From Kribbella sp. NBC_01245 (lineage in GTDB: Bacteria > Actinomycetota > Actinomycetes > Propionibacteriales > Kribbellaceae): a stretch of DNA of 64,000 nucleotides. Positions 42,640 through 50,303 of this stretch are shown here, one piece after another. The notes under the pieces are model-generated. The model was not told the origin of the DNA, searched no databases, and was given only the letters and a program-made list of their open reading frames with translations. The DNA lies in contig NZ_CP108487.1 in assembly GCF_036226525.1 (NCBI RefSeq), forward strand, positions 7,936,001 to 8,000,000, in the 5' to 3' direction. The position numbers were made by a program, and so were the translations under genes. Each line of letters starts with the position of its first letter. Within the stretch, counting starts at the first letter, position 1.

Positions 42640-44583
42640 ATGCCCCGATCCGCCCCGCACCCCCGGCGCGACCGCCGCCCTTCCCCGGTCGCCCGGGCCT
42701 TCCGGCGCAGACGTCCGCGCGCCCGCACCCTGATCTCCGGACTGACCGCAGTCTGCGCTGTCGCCGCAGGTCTGACCGTCGTAAAACCTGCGGACCCTGC
42801 ATATGCCGCCGGTGAGCAGGTGAACGTCTGGCTCACCACCACGAACGACAGCGCAGGCCGCAACGTGACCCGAGGGCTGCAGCAGCAGACGCCGGTAAAC
42901 TTCGGCCCGGCCGGTGGTAGCGCCAACCAGACCATCACGGTCAACGAGAACACGACGTACCAGACGTTCGAGGGTGGCGGTGCGTCCTTCACCGACAGCG
43001 CCGCCTGGTTGCTCAACAGCAGCAACACGATCAGCGCGACCACCCGCAACCAGGTGATGCGCGACCTGTTCGACCCGGTCAACGGCATCGGCCTCGCGTT
43101 CATGCGCAACCCGATGGGCGCCTCGGACCTTGCCCGGTTCAACTACTCGTACGACGACACCTGCTGCGACCTCGGCAACTTCAGCATCAACCACGACCTC
43201 ACGGACGTAGTGCCGTTGACGAAACAGGCCCGCCAGCTGAACCCGGCGCTCAAGGTCAAGGGCGCGCCGTGGAGTGCGCCGGCCTGGATGAAGGACAACA
43301 ACAAGTTCACGAACCGCGGTTGGCTCAAGTGGGAGTACTACCCGATGTACGCCCAGTACTTCGTGAAGTACGTGCAGCAGAACGCTGCCCAGGGCAACCG
43401 GATCGACTACGTCTCCGTGCAGAACGAGCCGACTTGTTGCGGTACGGACGACACCGGCTACGCGTCGATGAACTGGAACGGCGCGGGTCTGCTCGAGTTC
43501 ACCAAGAACCACCTGATCCCGGCATTTCGGGCGGCCGGCATCACCACGAAGGTGATGATCCTGGACTACAACTGGGGCAACTACAACGACCTCGGCTCGG
43601 TCCCGCTGGCCGACGCGGCGTTGCGCAACGACCCGTTGTTCGGCGGGATCGCGTGGCACGGCTACGGCGGTGACGTGAACCTGCAGACGACGGTCCACAA
43701 CCAGTACCCGGCGGTCAACCACTACATGACCGAGCACTCGGGCGGTACGTGGATCCCGAACCAGCAGGTCGAGGACATGAACAACCTGATCGACTACACC
43801 CGGAACTGGAGCAAGTCCTGGGTGAAGTGGAGCCTCGGCCAAGACCAGAACATGCTTCCGTACGTCGGTGCCGGGTGCAACGTCTGCACTGGCCTCGTGA
43901 CGATCCAGCGTGGCGGTAGCCGGCCGGGTCAGGTCGACAAGACCGTCGAGTACTACACGATGGGCCACCTGACGAAGTTCGTGAAGCCGGGTGCGGCTCG
44001 TATCGAGTCCAACGCCAACAGTGCCGTGAAGAACGTGGCGTGGAAGAACCCTGACGGTTCGAAGGCCTTGATCGCCTTCAACACCACTAGTGGTTCGCAG
44101 TCGGTTCGGGTGAACTGGGGGAGTCAGTCGTTCGTCTACACGCTGCCGACGAAGACCTCCGCGACGTTCACGTGGTCTGGCTCTCAGAGCGGTGACGGCG
44201 GTGGAACCACTGGACAGATCACCGGTCTGGCCGGCAAGTGTGTCGATGTCGCTGGGGCCAACAGCGCTGACGGCACCGCGGTGAACCTGTACGACTGCAA
44301 CGGGACTTCTGCCCAGCAGTGGAACCGTCCGGGCGACGGGACCCTGCGGGCGCTCGGCAAGTGCCTGGACGTCAGTGCGGGCTCGGTCGCCGATGGAGCG
44401 AAGGTGCAGCTCTGGACTTGTAATGGCAGTGGAGCCCAACAGTGGAGCTACACCGCCTCTAAGGATCTAGTGAATCCACAAGCCAACAAGTGCCTCGATG
44501 TGACCGGCAATAACTCTGCCAACGGCACACCACTCCAGATCTGGTCCTGCTCTGGTGCTGCCAATCAGAAGTGGAACTTGTAG
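42640..44583 (+). CDS. Secreted GH30 beta-1,6-glucanase with C-terminal ricin-type CBM13
   Basis: A 647-residue exoenzyme. The N-terminus is arginine-rich followed by a hydrophobic core near 32-48 and a cleavage region at PAYAA. The GH30 barrel with its beta-side domain runs from about 60 to 510. QTFEGGGASFTDSAAW is the family start motif, the acid/base is E263 in VQNEPTCCG and the nucleophile E365 in MTEHSGGTW, a pattern of the GH30_3 beta-1,6-glucanase group. A linker (GDGGGTTGQ) and a three-repeat ricin-B domain follow. GGGAG precedes the ATG at 42640. Together with the GH16 enzyme it would attack beta-1,3/1,6-glucans such as laminarin and fungal walls. Confidence 0.92.
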   Translation: MPRSAPHPRRDRRPSPVARAFRRRRPRARTLISGLTAVCAVAAGLTVVKPADPAYAAGEQVNVWLTTTNDSAGRNVTRGLQQQTPVNFGPAGGSANQTITVNENTTYQTFEGGGASFTDSAAWLLNSSNTISATTRNQVMRDLFDPVNGIGLAFMRNPMGASDLARFNYSYDDTCCDLGNFSINHDLTDVVPLTKQARQLNPALKVKGAPWSAPAWMKDNNKFTNRGWLKWEYYPMYAQYFVKYVQQNAAQGNRIDYVSVQNEPTCCGTDDTGYASMNWNGAGLLEFTKNHLIPAFRAAGITTKVMILDYNWGNYNDLGSVPLADAALRNDPLFGGIAWHGYGGDVNLQTTVHNQYPAVNHYMTEHSGGTWIPNQQVEDMNNLIDYTRNWSKSWVKWSLGQDQNMLPYVGAGCNVCTGLVTIQRGGSRPGQVDKTVEYYTMGHLTKFVKPGAARIESNANSAVKNVAWKNPDGSKALIAFNTTSGSQSVRVNWGSQSFVYTLPTKTSATFTWSGSQSGDGGGTTGQITGLAGKCVDVAGANSADGTAVNLYDCNGTSAQQWNRPGDGTLRALGKCLDVSAGSVADGAKVQLWTCNGSGAQQWSYTASKDLVNPQANKCLDVTGNNSANGTPLQIWSCSGAANQKWNL

Positions 44584-44641
44584 TAGTCGAGTAGTTGCGG
44601 GCGTGTCGGCTGCTAGCCCGGCTCAGGCGGCCGAGGCCACC

Positions 44642-44733
44642 GGAACCTGTGTGGACGTAGTCGGAGCCAACGGGACCTAGTCGGTGTCAACTCGGCCGGC
44701 GGGACGGCAGTCGACCTGTACGACTACGGCGGA
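44642..44733 (+). pseudogene. Decayed fragments of a ricin-type CBM13 repeat downstream of GH30
   Basis: GTCVDVVGANGT is encoded at 44642-44677 and ends in a TAG; GVNSAGGTAVDLYDYGG is encoded at 44683-44733 in a different frame. Both match the first repeat of the intact domain in the GH30 gene (GKCVDVAGANSADGTAVNLYDCNG region, cited by its ends). The match at two offset frames shows a former lectin-domain copy broken by indels and stop codons, directly after the intact gene. Confidence 0.7.
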
Positions 44734-44745
44734 CTACAAGAGGGA

Positions 44746-44791
44746 CCTCACCGGCTCGCGATGGTTTATTCGCGGGCCGGTGAGGTTTTTT
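44746..44791 (+). terminator. Intrinsic terminator after GH30
   Basis: CCTCACCGGC at 44746-44755 pairs perfectly with GCCGGTGAGG at 44776-44785 and is followed by six T residues (44786-44791). This is a classical Rho-independent terminator for the GH30 transcript and insulates the merR promoter 13 bases further on. Confidence 0.85.
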
Positions 44792-44803
44792 GGGCCTCCG
44801 CGT

Positions 44804-44834
44804 TTGACCCTCCGGTAGCCGGAGGGTGAATGCT
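44804..44834 (+). promoter_or_regulatory. MerR-type promoter with 19-bp spacer and embedded dyad
   Basis: TTGACC at 44804-44809 and AATGCT at 44829-44834 are separated by 19 bases, the stretched spacing typical of MerR-controlled promoters. The spacer contains the perfect dyad CCCTCCGG-TAG-CCGGAGGG (44808-44826). The predicted transcript start coincides with the ATG at 44841. This points to autoregulation by DNA unwinding and to a leaderless mRNA. Confidence 0.7.
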
Positions 44835-44840
44835 GGTCCC

Positions 44841-45671
44841 ATGACCGCATCGGTGACCATCGGGGAGTTTTCCCGGCTCACGCATCTGAGCGTGAAGACG
44901 CTGCATCACTATCACGACATCGGCCTGTTGCAGCCGGCCCGGATCGACCCGTCCTCGGGTTACCGGCAGTACGAGACGTCCCAAGTCGCGGTGGCGCAGC
45001 TGATCCGCCGCTTGCGCGAGCTGAAGATGCCGCTGCCGCAGGTCCGGGCCGTGGTCGAGGCGCCGGATGTGCCGTCACGGGATGTCGCATTGCGCGCGCA
45101 CTTGGATCAGATGGAGGGCGAACTCGTCCGGACGCAGCAGGTGATCGCGTCCTTGCGGTCGATGCTGACGCTGGCCGTGCCGGCGGCCCGGGTGGAGTAC
45201 CGGTTCATCCCCGCCTTCCGCGCGCTCACGATCACCGCACAGGTCGATCGGGCCGAAATCGACGTCTGGTGCGAGACCACCTTCGGCCGCCTCGGCGCAA
45301 CGGCCGGGGCACTCGGCATCACGGCCACGGCCGGTGCGACGTACGGCGATGGCTTCTTCACCGACGACATCGGCGAGGTGATGGCCTTCCTTCCGGTCGC
45401 GCCCGACCAGACGCCGTACGACGGGCTGGGGCTGACCGACCTGCCGGCCGGGTTCTTCGCGGTCACGCCGCATGACGGACCGTTCAACGATTTCGACCGC
45501 ACGTACGGCGCACTCGGCAGCCACGTCGCCGAGTACTGCGAGGTGGCACCGGGCCCGATCCGCGAGCTGTACGTCGTGGGGCCGGACGCCACCGCCGACG
45601 AGACGGCCTTCCGCACCGACGTGTGCTGGCCGATCCAGGCCATTCCGGCTGTCACCAAGTCTGGCCAGTAA
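44841..45671 (+). CDS. MerR-family regulator with GyrI-like effector domain
   Basis: A 276-residue regulator. The winged HTH covers residues 5-70 (TIGEFSRLTHLSVKTLHHYHDIGLL is the hallmark start, cited by its ends; GYRQYE follows). A coiled-coil dimerisation helix lies at about 75-115. The C-terminal half is a BmrR/GyrI-like effector domain (AFRALTITAQVDRAEID, then LPAGFFAVTPHDGPFNDFDRTYG). It probably responds to cationic or hydrophobic drugs. The ATG at 44841 was chosen over the in-frame GTG at 44826 because the GTG lies within the promoter dyad. Confidence 0.85.
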   Translation: MTASVTIGEFSRLTHLSVKTLHHYHDIGLLQPARIDPSSGYRQYETSQVAVAQLIRRLRELKMPLPQVRAVVEAPDVPSRDVALRAHLDQMEGELVRTQQVIASLRSMLTLAVPAARVEYRFIPAFRALTITAQVDRAEIDVWCETTFGRLGATAGALGITATAGATYGDGFFTDDIGEVMAFLPVAPDQTPYDGLGLTDLPAGFFAVTPHDGPFNDFDRTYGALGSHVAEYCEVAPGPIRELYVVGPDATADETAFRTDVCWPIQAIPAVTKSGQ

Positions 45672-45782
45672 TTCCCGTGCCCCCGCCCCGGCAATTCCCC
45701 TGCCGCGGTGTTCCTCTGCTGCGGTGTTGCTCTGCCCAGTAGTTGCATCCGACCAGTTGTTTGACCAAAGAAGGGTTCCACC

Positions 45783-46142
45783 ATGTCCATCCAGCTTGAG
45801 CACGTTACCTTCGACGCGGCCAACGCCGCCGGCCTCGCCGCCTTCTGGTCCGGGGTCTTCGAGCGTCCGGTAGATGCCGAGGGCAACGAGTTCTTCGCGA
45901 CCGTCGGCCGTGCCGAGCCGGCCTTGTCGCCGGTGCTGATGTTCATCCAGGTGCCGGAGGAGCGTGCGGGCAAGAACCGGTTGCACCTGGACCTGGCCAG
46001 CGACGACTGGTCCGCCGAGGTAGACCGGCTCGTCGGCCTGGGCGCCAAACGTCTCAACGAGTACGACGAGTACGGCGCGCACTGGGTCACGCTCGCCGAC
46101 CCCGAGGGCAACCTCTTCGACGTGGCCGAGATCCGCGCCTGA
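45783..46142 (+). CDS. VOC-family (glyoxalase/bleomycin-resistance fold) protein
   Basis: A 119-residue protein of two beta-alpha-beta-beta-beta modules: LEHVTFDAANAAGLAAFWSGVF opens the first (cited by its ends), HLDLASDDWSAEVDRL the second, and the terminal WVTLADPEGNLFDV is a family hallmark. It is most like the actinobacterial glyoxalase-like group with an early HVTFDA strand. AAGAAGGG precedes the ATG. The substrate is unknown. It may be co-transcribed with merR (112-base gap) and converges with an ArsR gene. Confidence 0.88.
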   Translation: MSIQLEHVTFDAANAAGLAAFWSGVFERPVDAEGNEFFATVGRAEPALSPVLMFIQVPEERAGKNRLHLDLASDDWSAEVDRLVGLGAKRLNEYDEYGAHWVTLADPEGNLFDVAEIRA

Positions 46143-46186
46143 CCCCAGCGAGTTGCGGTGGATCCAGCGGTGCCCGTTCCAGTGGC

Positions 46187-46492
46187 TCAGTCCATGGTGT
46201 CGAGGTGGCGCTCGAGGGCGGACAGGCGGTCGCGCCAAAGGTCGCGGTAGGGCTCGAGCCACGCGTCGATCTCGGTGAGTGGCTCGGGCCGCAGGCGATA
46301 CCACCGGCGCTGCGCGTCTTGCCGCACTACGACCAGCCCGGCGTCGCGAAGGATCTTCAGGTGCTTCGAGACGGCGGGCTGGCTCAAGCCCAGGTGGTCG
46401 ACCAGATCCCCGACGGGCCGCTCGCCGCCTCGCAACAGGTCGAGGATCTGGCGACGCCGCGGCTCCGCGAGCACCTCGAACGTAGTTGCCAT
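46187..46492 (-). CDS. ArsR-family HTH regulator, non-metal type
   Basis: A 101-residue winged-HTH protein (LAEPRRRQILDLLRGGERPV, then HLGLSQPAVSKHLKILRDAGLV, then RRWYRL). It contains no cysteine, so it is not a thiol-based metal sensor; this subgroup is usually paired with SRPBCC or VOC proteins. On the minus strand TATATT (46504-46499) ends six bases before the ATG, so the mRNA should be leaderless. It converges with the VOC gene. Confidence 0.9.
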   Translation of the reverse strand: MATTFEVLAEPRRRQILDLLRGGERPVGDLVDHLGLSQPAVSKHLKILRDAGLVVVRQDAQRRWYRLRPEPLTEIDAWLEPYRDLWRDRLSALERHLDTMD

Positions 46493-46540
46493 ACCGGCAA
46501 TATAACCGCTCCGGCACGCAATCCGTACTGCGCGGGCCGG

Positions 46541-47515
46541 TCAGACGAGGGCGTGCCACGGCGCTGGCGGGTCGTTGGCGAAGAACTCGAGTAGCCCGAG
46601 TAATCGGCTGGCGGGTGGGGCGGTCCAATGCCGTTCGCTCGGACGGGGTCCCTTGGCGAGGCCGGACACGCCCCAGCTGAGGTGATACCAAAGAGCCCGG
46701 GCCGCGATCGCTGTCGGATCCACCTCGCCGTACCGCCCGCCACTCAAGACGGCGGCCACATCCCGAAGTCGCAGCTTCGCGAACTCCATGCCCGGTTCGG
46801 CCCAGGCGGCATCACCCCAATCGATCAGGCCGGTGAGGTCTCCGGTTTGCGGATCGACCATGAGGTTCTGCGGGGCGATATCCCCATGCACAAGTACGAC
46901 GCGCTCGTCGGCGGGGAATCCCGCCTCCAGCCGGTCGAACCACCCGACCAGCCACCGCGCCGTGCCGGCATCGAGGTATCCGCGCCGGACGAGATCCCCA
47001 ACACCCGGCCGTGGATCACCTGGCCGGTCGATCGGCACGCCCGCCAAGGCGCCAACCGAATCCGGCGTCATCCGATGCAACGCATCGAGCTCCCGCCCCA
47101 GCTCGCCCCACAGCCCGTCCGCCGTCCGCGGAGTCGCGATATGCCCCGCGGCGATGTGCCCCGCAGCGGAGTGTCCCGCGGTGGTGTGCCCCGCGCCGGT
47201 GTGCACTGCCGTGGTGTTCCGCGTTGCGAGGTCTGTGCCGGGTTGCCGCTCGAGCAGTAGATACGGCGACTCGATCAGATCGAGGCTCTCGTTGAACTCA
47301 ACGATCCCGGGCGTCCGCACGCCGGCCTTCCGGGCCACTGGGATGACGCCGACCTCCTTGCGCAAATCCGCCACGAAGTCGGCACTCCGCGGAATCCGAA
47401 GAACCAGCTCGTCCCCAAGCATGAAGACGTGGTTCGCCACCCCACCAGGCACGCTCACCACCTGCTCCCGCATCACGCCGTACTTCTGCGCAATCGCCGT
47501 CACCGCGTCGATCAT
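46541..47515 (-). CDS. Aminoglycoside phosphotransferase (APH)-family kinase with tandem-repeat insert
   Basis: A 324-residue protein-kinase-like phosphotransferase. The Brenner motif VLVHGDIAPQNLMVD and the metal loop LTGLIDWGDAAWA are intact, and PYLLLERQPGTDL near residue 95 forms the hinge. Between the N-lobe and C-lobe lies a peculiar insert (about residues 101-125) of five to six copies of a five-residue AGHxA-type repeat, encoded by a 15-bp minisatellite at 47141-47215. Such APH proteins phosphorylate antibiotics, homoserine, choline or other alcohols; no substrate can be assigned. Confidence 0.87.
   Translation of the reverse strand: MIDAVTAIAQKYGVMREQVVSVPGGVANHVFMLGDELVLRIPRSADFVADLRKEVGVIPVARKAGVRTPGIVEFNESLDLIESPYLLLERQPGTDLATRNTTAVHTGAGHTTAGHSAAGHIAAGHIATPRTADGLWGELGRELDALHRMTPDSVGALAGVPIDRPGDPRPGVGDLVRRGYLDAGTARWLVGWFDRLEAGFPADERVVLVHGDIAPQNLMVDPQTGDLTGLIDWGDAAWAEPGMEFAKLRLRDVAAVLSGGRYGEVDPTAIAARALWYHLSWGVSGLAKGPRPSERHWTAPPASRLLGLLEFFANDPPAPWHALV
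47141..47215. repeat. 15-bp coding minisatellite (five units) in the APH-family gene
   Basis: Five consecutive 15-base units with the pattern GTGCCCCGCnGCGGT (47141, 47156, 47171, 47186, 47201) are visible on the plus strand. Read on the minus strand they encode repeats such as TAGHT, SAAGH and IAAGH. Because 15 is a multiple of three, changes in copy number keep the frame. Confidence 0.85.
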
Positions 47516-47582
47516 GGTGCGCCGCCCGCGCCCGCGCCCGCCTGTCGGCCGCGACCGTTTGACCGGCTGCTCAGTGGGTTCG

Positions 47583-48227
47583 TCATGAGTCGAGGTATCT
47601 GAGGACGGCCAGCACGCGGCGGCTGTAGCCGGAGGTGTGGGCGATGCTGAGTTTGTCGAAGATGGCGTTGACGTGCTTCTCGACGGCGCTTTGGGAGATG
47701 AAGAGTTCGCCGGCGATACCCGCGTTGGTATGGCCTTGGGCCATCCGGTCGAGCACCTCGCGCTCCCGGCCGGTGAGGCTGCCGAGGGGATCGGTATGCG
47801 TGCTGCGGGTGAGCAGTTGGCGGACCACCTCGGGGTCGAAGGCAGCGCCGCCGTTGCCGACCCGTTCCAGGGCGTCGAGGAACTCCTCCATTCGCATCAC
47901 TCGGTCCTTCAGCAGATAGCCCACGCCATCGGCATCGGCGGTGATCAGCTCAGCGGCATACGAACGCTCGACATATTGCGACAGCACCAGCACACCCACG
48001 TCCGCCCAGCGGCGGCGGATCTCTAACGCGGCACGCAGCCCTTCGTCCGTATGGGTAGGCGGCATCCGAACGTCGACAACCACGACATCCGGCTGATCCG
48101 CGGCCACCGCTTTGACCAGGGCTTCACCGTCGCTGACCGCGGCGATGACCTCGTGCCCCTCGTCCTCGAGAAGGCGCACCAGCCCTTCGCGCAGCAGCGT
48201 GGCGTCTTCGGCCAGGATCACCCGCAT
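47583..48227 (-). CDS. NarL/LuxR-type response regulator
   Basis: A 214-residue regulator. The receiver domain has acidic D8, phosphoacceptor D52 in VVVVDVRMPP, and a conserved lysine in GYLLKDRV near residue 108. The C-terminal LuxR-type HTH is TGREREVLDRMAQGHTNAGIAGEL (cited by its ends) followed by SQSAVEKHVNAIFDKL. It overlaps the histidine kinase gene by 10 bases, so the two form a pair. Targets may include the divergent DedA gene or its own operon; neither can be proven here. Confidence 0.93.
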   Translation of the reverse strand: MRVILAEDATLLREGLVRLLEDEGHEVIAAVSDGEALVKAVAADQPDVVVVDVRMPPTHTDEGLRAALEIRRRWADVGVLVLSQYVERSYAAELITADADGVGYLLKDRVMRMEEFLDALERVGNGGAAFDPEVVRQLLTRSTHTDPLGSLTGREREVLDRMAQGHTNAGIAGELFISQSAVEKHVNAIFDKLSIAHTSGYSRRVLAVLRYLDS

Positions 48228-49399
48228 GGCAGCTCCGCCCAGATGGTCGTCGGCCCGCCGGGCGGACTGATCACTTCGAAGTGGCCGTCGGTCGCCGCCA
48301 CGCGCCCGGCCAGCCCGGTCAGGCCGCGCCCGCCCGGATCCGCGCCGCCGCGGCCGTTGTCCGCGATCATCACGGCGATCGACTCCGGAGCATCCTGCAT
48401 GGGCCGTCCTATCGGGGTGACGGTGATCTCGAGCCGATCGGCGCCAGAGTGTTTGACGGCATTGCTGACCGCCTCGGAAATGACGAAATAGGCGACGGTC
48501 TCAGTGGCTGCTGGTGGTCTGCTGCGGAGCTGGTACGCCAAGGTGACCGGGATGCCTGCGCGATCCGCCACGTCGATGAGCACGTCGTGCAGGCCGAGCT
48601 GGTCCAGAACGGTGGGGTAGACCCGCCAGGCGACATCTCGAAGATCGTGCAGGGCTTGCTCGGACTCCTCGTGAGCCTGCCGGACGAGGTCGGCGGACTT
48701 CGCCGCGTCCCCGCTGTTGCGCGCCCGGCTGAGGAGGAGCCCGAGAGCGACGAGTCGTTGCTGGACGCCGTCGTGCAGGTCGCGCTCGATCCGGCGACGC
48801 TCATCGTTCACCGCCTGCACCACTTCGGCTCGGCTGATCGACAGCTCCGAGACTCGGCGCTGGAGCAACTCGGCAGCCGTGGGACCCAGGAATCGGCGGG
48901 CCGTGTACACCTCAAGATCGGCGACACCCTTCAGGCCGGTGATGTCCAGATAGAGCAACACGATCCCAGGCACGGCTGCGAGCAATATCGTCGGTGTGCT
49001 GACACCGCCGCCGTCCTCGACCATGCTCCACGAGCCACCCGTCACCCAGGCGCTGACCATGGATCCGGCGACCGCGAGGCCGAGCAATAGTAAGAGGACG
49101 ACGATGGCGCCGAGGAAGCCGACGACACAGCGAACCGCCAGATACCTCAGTGCCGCGCGATCGGTGAACGGGCCGACCTCTGGATGAGGCCCGAACCGGT
49201 CGAGCCGCCACAGCTCGAGCCTGGTCAGTTGCCTCGCACAACGAAACACCGGGGGGCGCAGCGCGGGGATCGCCTTGCCTGCGAGCAGCATCGGGCCGGC
49301 CCAGATCAGGAATATCAGCTCGAGCACGGCGCTATACGACCCGAGCGCGACGCCCAGCAATGTCCGCCCGCTTCGTCGTATCAACGCTGCCACTGTCAT
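48218..49399 (-). CDS. NarL-class sensor histidine kinase (HisKA_3)
   Basis: A 393-residue membrane kinase. Four hydrophobic segments in the first 155 residues form the sensor half. The HisKA_3 phosphoacceptor is H209 in RRRIERDLHDGVQQRL. The HATPase domain carries the N box VSNAVKHSGA and the G box IADNGRGGADPGGRGLTGL. The ATG at 49399 was chosen because TAACCT (-10 on the minus strand, 49412-49407) lies seven bases upstream and implies a leaderless mRNA. The short extracytoplasmic loops suggest a membrane-embedded or envelope signal. Confidence 0.92.
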   Translation of the reverse strand: MTVAALIRRSGRTLLGVALGSYSAVLELIFLIWAGPMLLAGKAIPALRPPVFRCARQLTRLELWRLDRFGPHPEVGPFTDRAALRYLAVRCVVGFLGAIVVLLLLLGLAVAGSMVSAWVTGGSWSMVEDGGGVSTPTILLAAVPGIVLLYLDITGLKGVADLEVYTARRFLGPTAAELLQRRVSELSISRAEVVQAVNDERRRIERDLHDGVQQRLVALGLLLSRARNSGDAAKSADLVRQAHEESEQALHDLRDVAWRVYPTVLDQLGLHDVLIDVADRAGIPVTLAYQLRSRPPAATETVAYFVISEAVSNAVKHSGADRLEITVTPIGRPMQDAPESIAVMIADNGRGGADPGGRGLTGLAGRVAATDGHFEVISPPGGPTTIWAELPCG

Positions 49400-49440
49400 G
49401 TGCCCGAGGTTAGTCGGCGAGAAGGCTCTGCAAACTGTGG

Positions 49441-49467
49441 TTTTCCACAATTCAGTACTGTGGAAAA
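49441..49467. promoter_or_regulatory. 9-bp inverted repeat between the histidine kinase and DedA genes
   Basis: TTTTCCACA at 49441-49449 and TGTGGAAAA at 49459-49467 are perfect complements; TGTGG at 49436-49440 adds a third overlapping arm. It lies between two divergent promoters and is a reasonable binding site for the adjacent NarL-type regulator. Confidence 0.55.
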
Positions 49468-49530
49468 GCGTCGCCAATCGGGTGGCAAACCTCAGTGTGC
49501 GGGCGATTCCGCATTCCTAGGGTTGACGAC

Positions 49531-50211
49531 ATGATCTGGACGAATGTGGTGGTGACCTCGCAGGCAGCTGCGGCAATCGATGAACCGATGGGTGGCGTGG
49601 CCGGCTGGGCCGTCGACCTGATGGAGAAGCTCGGCGGCCCTGGCGCCGGGCTGGCGATCGCCTTGGAGAACCTGTTTCCACCGTTGCCGAGCGAGTTGAT
49701 CCTGCCCTTGGCGGGTTTCGCCGCCAACCGGGGAGAACTCGGCCTGGTCAGCGCCATCGTGTGGACCACACTCGGCTCGATCGTCGGTGCGCTCCTTTTG
49801 TACGGGGTGGGCGCCGGGCTCGGGCGGCAACGGACTAGAGCGCTGGTCGGCAAGTTGCCGCTGGTCAAGATCGAGGACGTCGACAAAGCCGAGGGCTGGT
49901 TCGCGCGGCATGGGCCGAAGGCGGTGCTGATCGGGCGGCTGGTCCCGGTCGTGCGCAGCCTGATCTCGATCCCGGCCGGCGTCGAACGGATGAGTGTGCC
50001 GTTGTTCCTCGGCCTCACCGCTGTCGGAAGTCTGATCTGGAACAGCCTGCTGATCATCGCCGGGTATCAGCTGGGTGAGCAGTGGCACCTGATCGAGCAG
50101 TATGTCGGGGTTCTGCAGAAGGTGGTGATCGTGGCGGTGGTCGGGTCGCTCGCGTGGTTCGTATTCAGCCGGATCCGGAGCAAACGTCCAGCCAGTGAGA
50201 AAGTCGAGTAG
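49531..50211 (+). CDS. DedA-family membrane protein
   Basis: A 226-residue SNARE-associated/DedA protein of the kind now linked to undecaprenyl-phosphate or phospholipid flipping. Family landmarks are FPPLPSELILPLAGF near residues 45-60, the re-entrant glycine-rich LGSIVGALLLYGVG, and GRLVPVVRSLISIPAG near 135-150, followed by membrane helices. TAGGGT at 49518-49523 ends seven bases before the ATG, so the transcript may be leaderless. It is divergent from the histidine kinase, and may be part of that system's envelope-stress output. Confidence 0.9.
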   Translation: MIWTNVVVTSQAAAAIDEPMGGVAGWAVDLMEKLGGPGAGLAIALENLFPPLPSELILPLAGFAANRGELGLVSAIVWTTLGSIVGALLLYGVGAGLGRQRTRALVGKLPLVKIEDVDKAEGWFARHGPKAVLIGRLVPVVRSLISIPAGVERMSVPLFLGLTAVGSLIWNSLLIIAGYQLGEQWHLIEQYVGVLQKVVIVAVVGSLAWFVFSRIRSKRPASEKVE

Positions 50212-50303
50212 CGCGCTCGACTTTGACTAGGCTCGGAGCATCACCACGCGGGTGTTGACCAGGTCGCCATCTGCGTCCGATCTCTTGCTGGGAGACCTAC
50301 CCG

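Noticed and set aside
42517..44439. A 640-codon open frame antisense to the GH30 gene
   Set aside because: The plus-strand protein has a signal peptide, GH30 catalytic residues and a lectin domain; the antisense frame has low complexity and no start signals.
47141..47215. Tandem units considered as a CRISPR-like array
   Set aside because: Units are contiguous 15-mers without spacers, lie inside a coding frame and keep it open; no cas gene is present.
50216..50303. SAM or FMN riboswitch ahead of the FMN reductase
   Set aside because: The leader is under 95 bases and lacks the conserved core sequences and paired elements of known SAM or FMN riboswitches.
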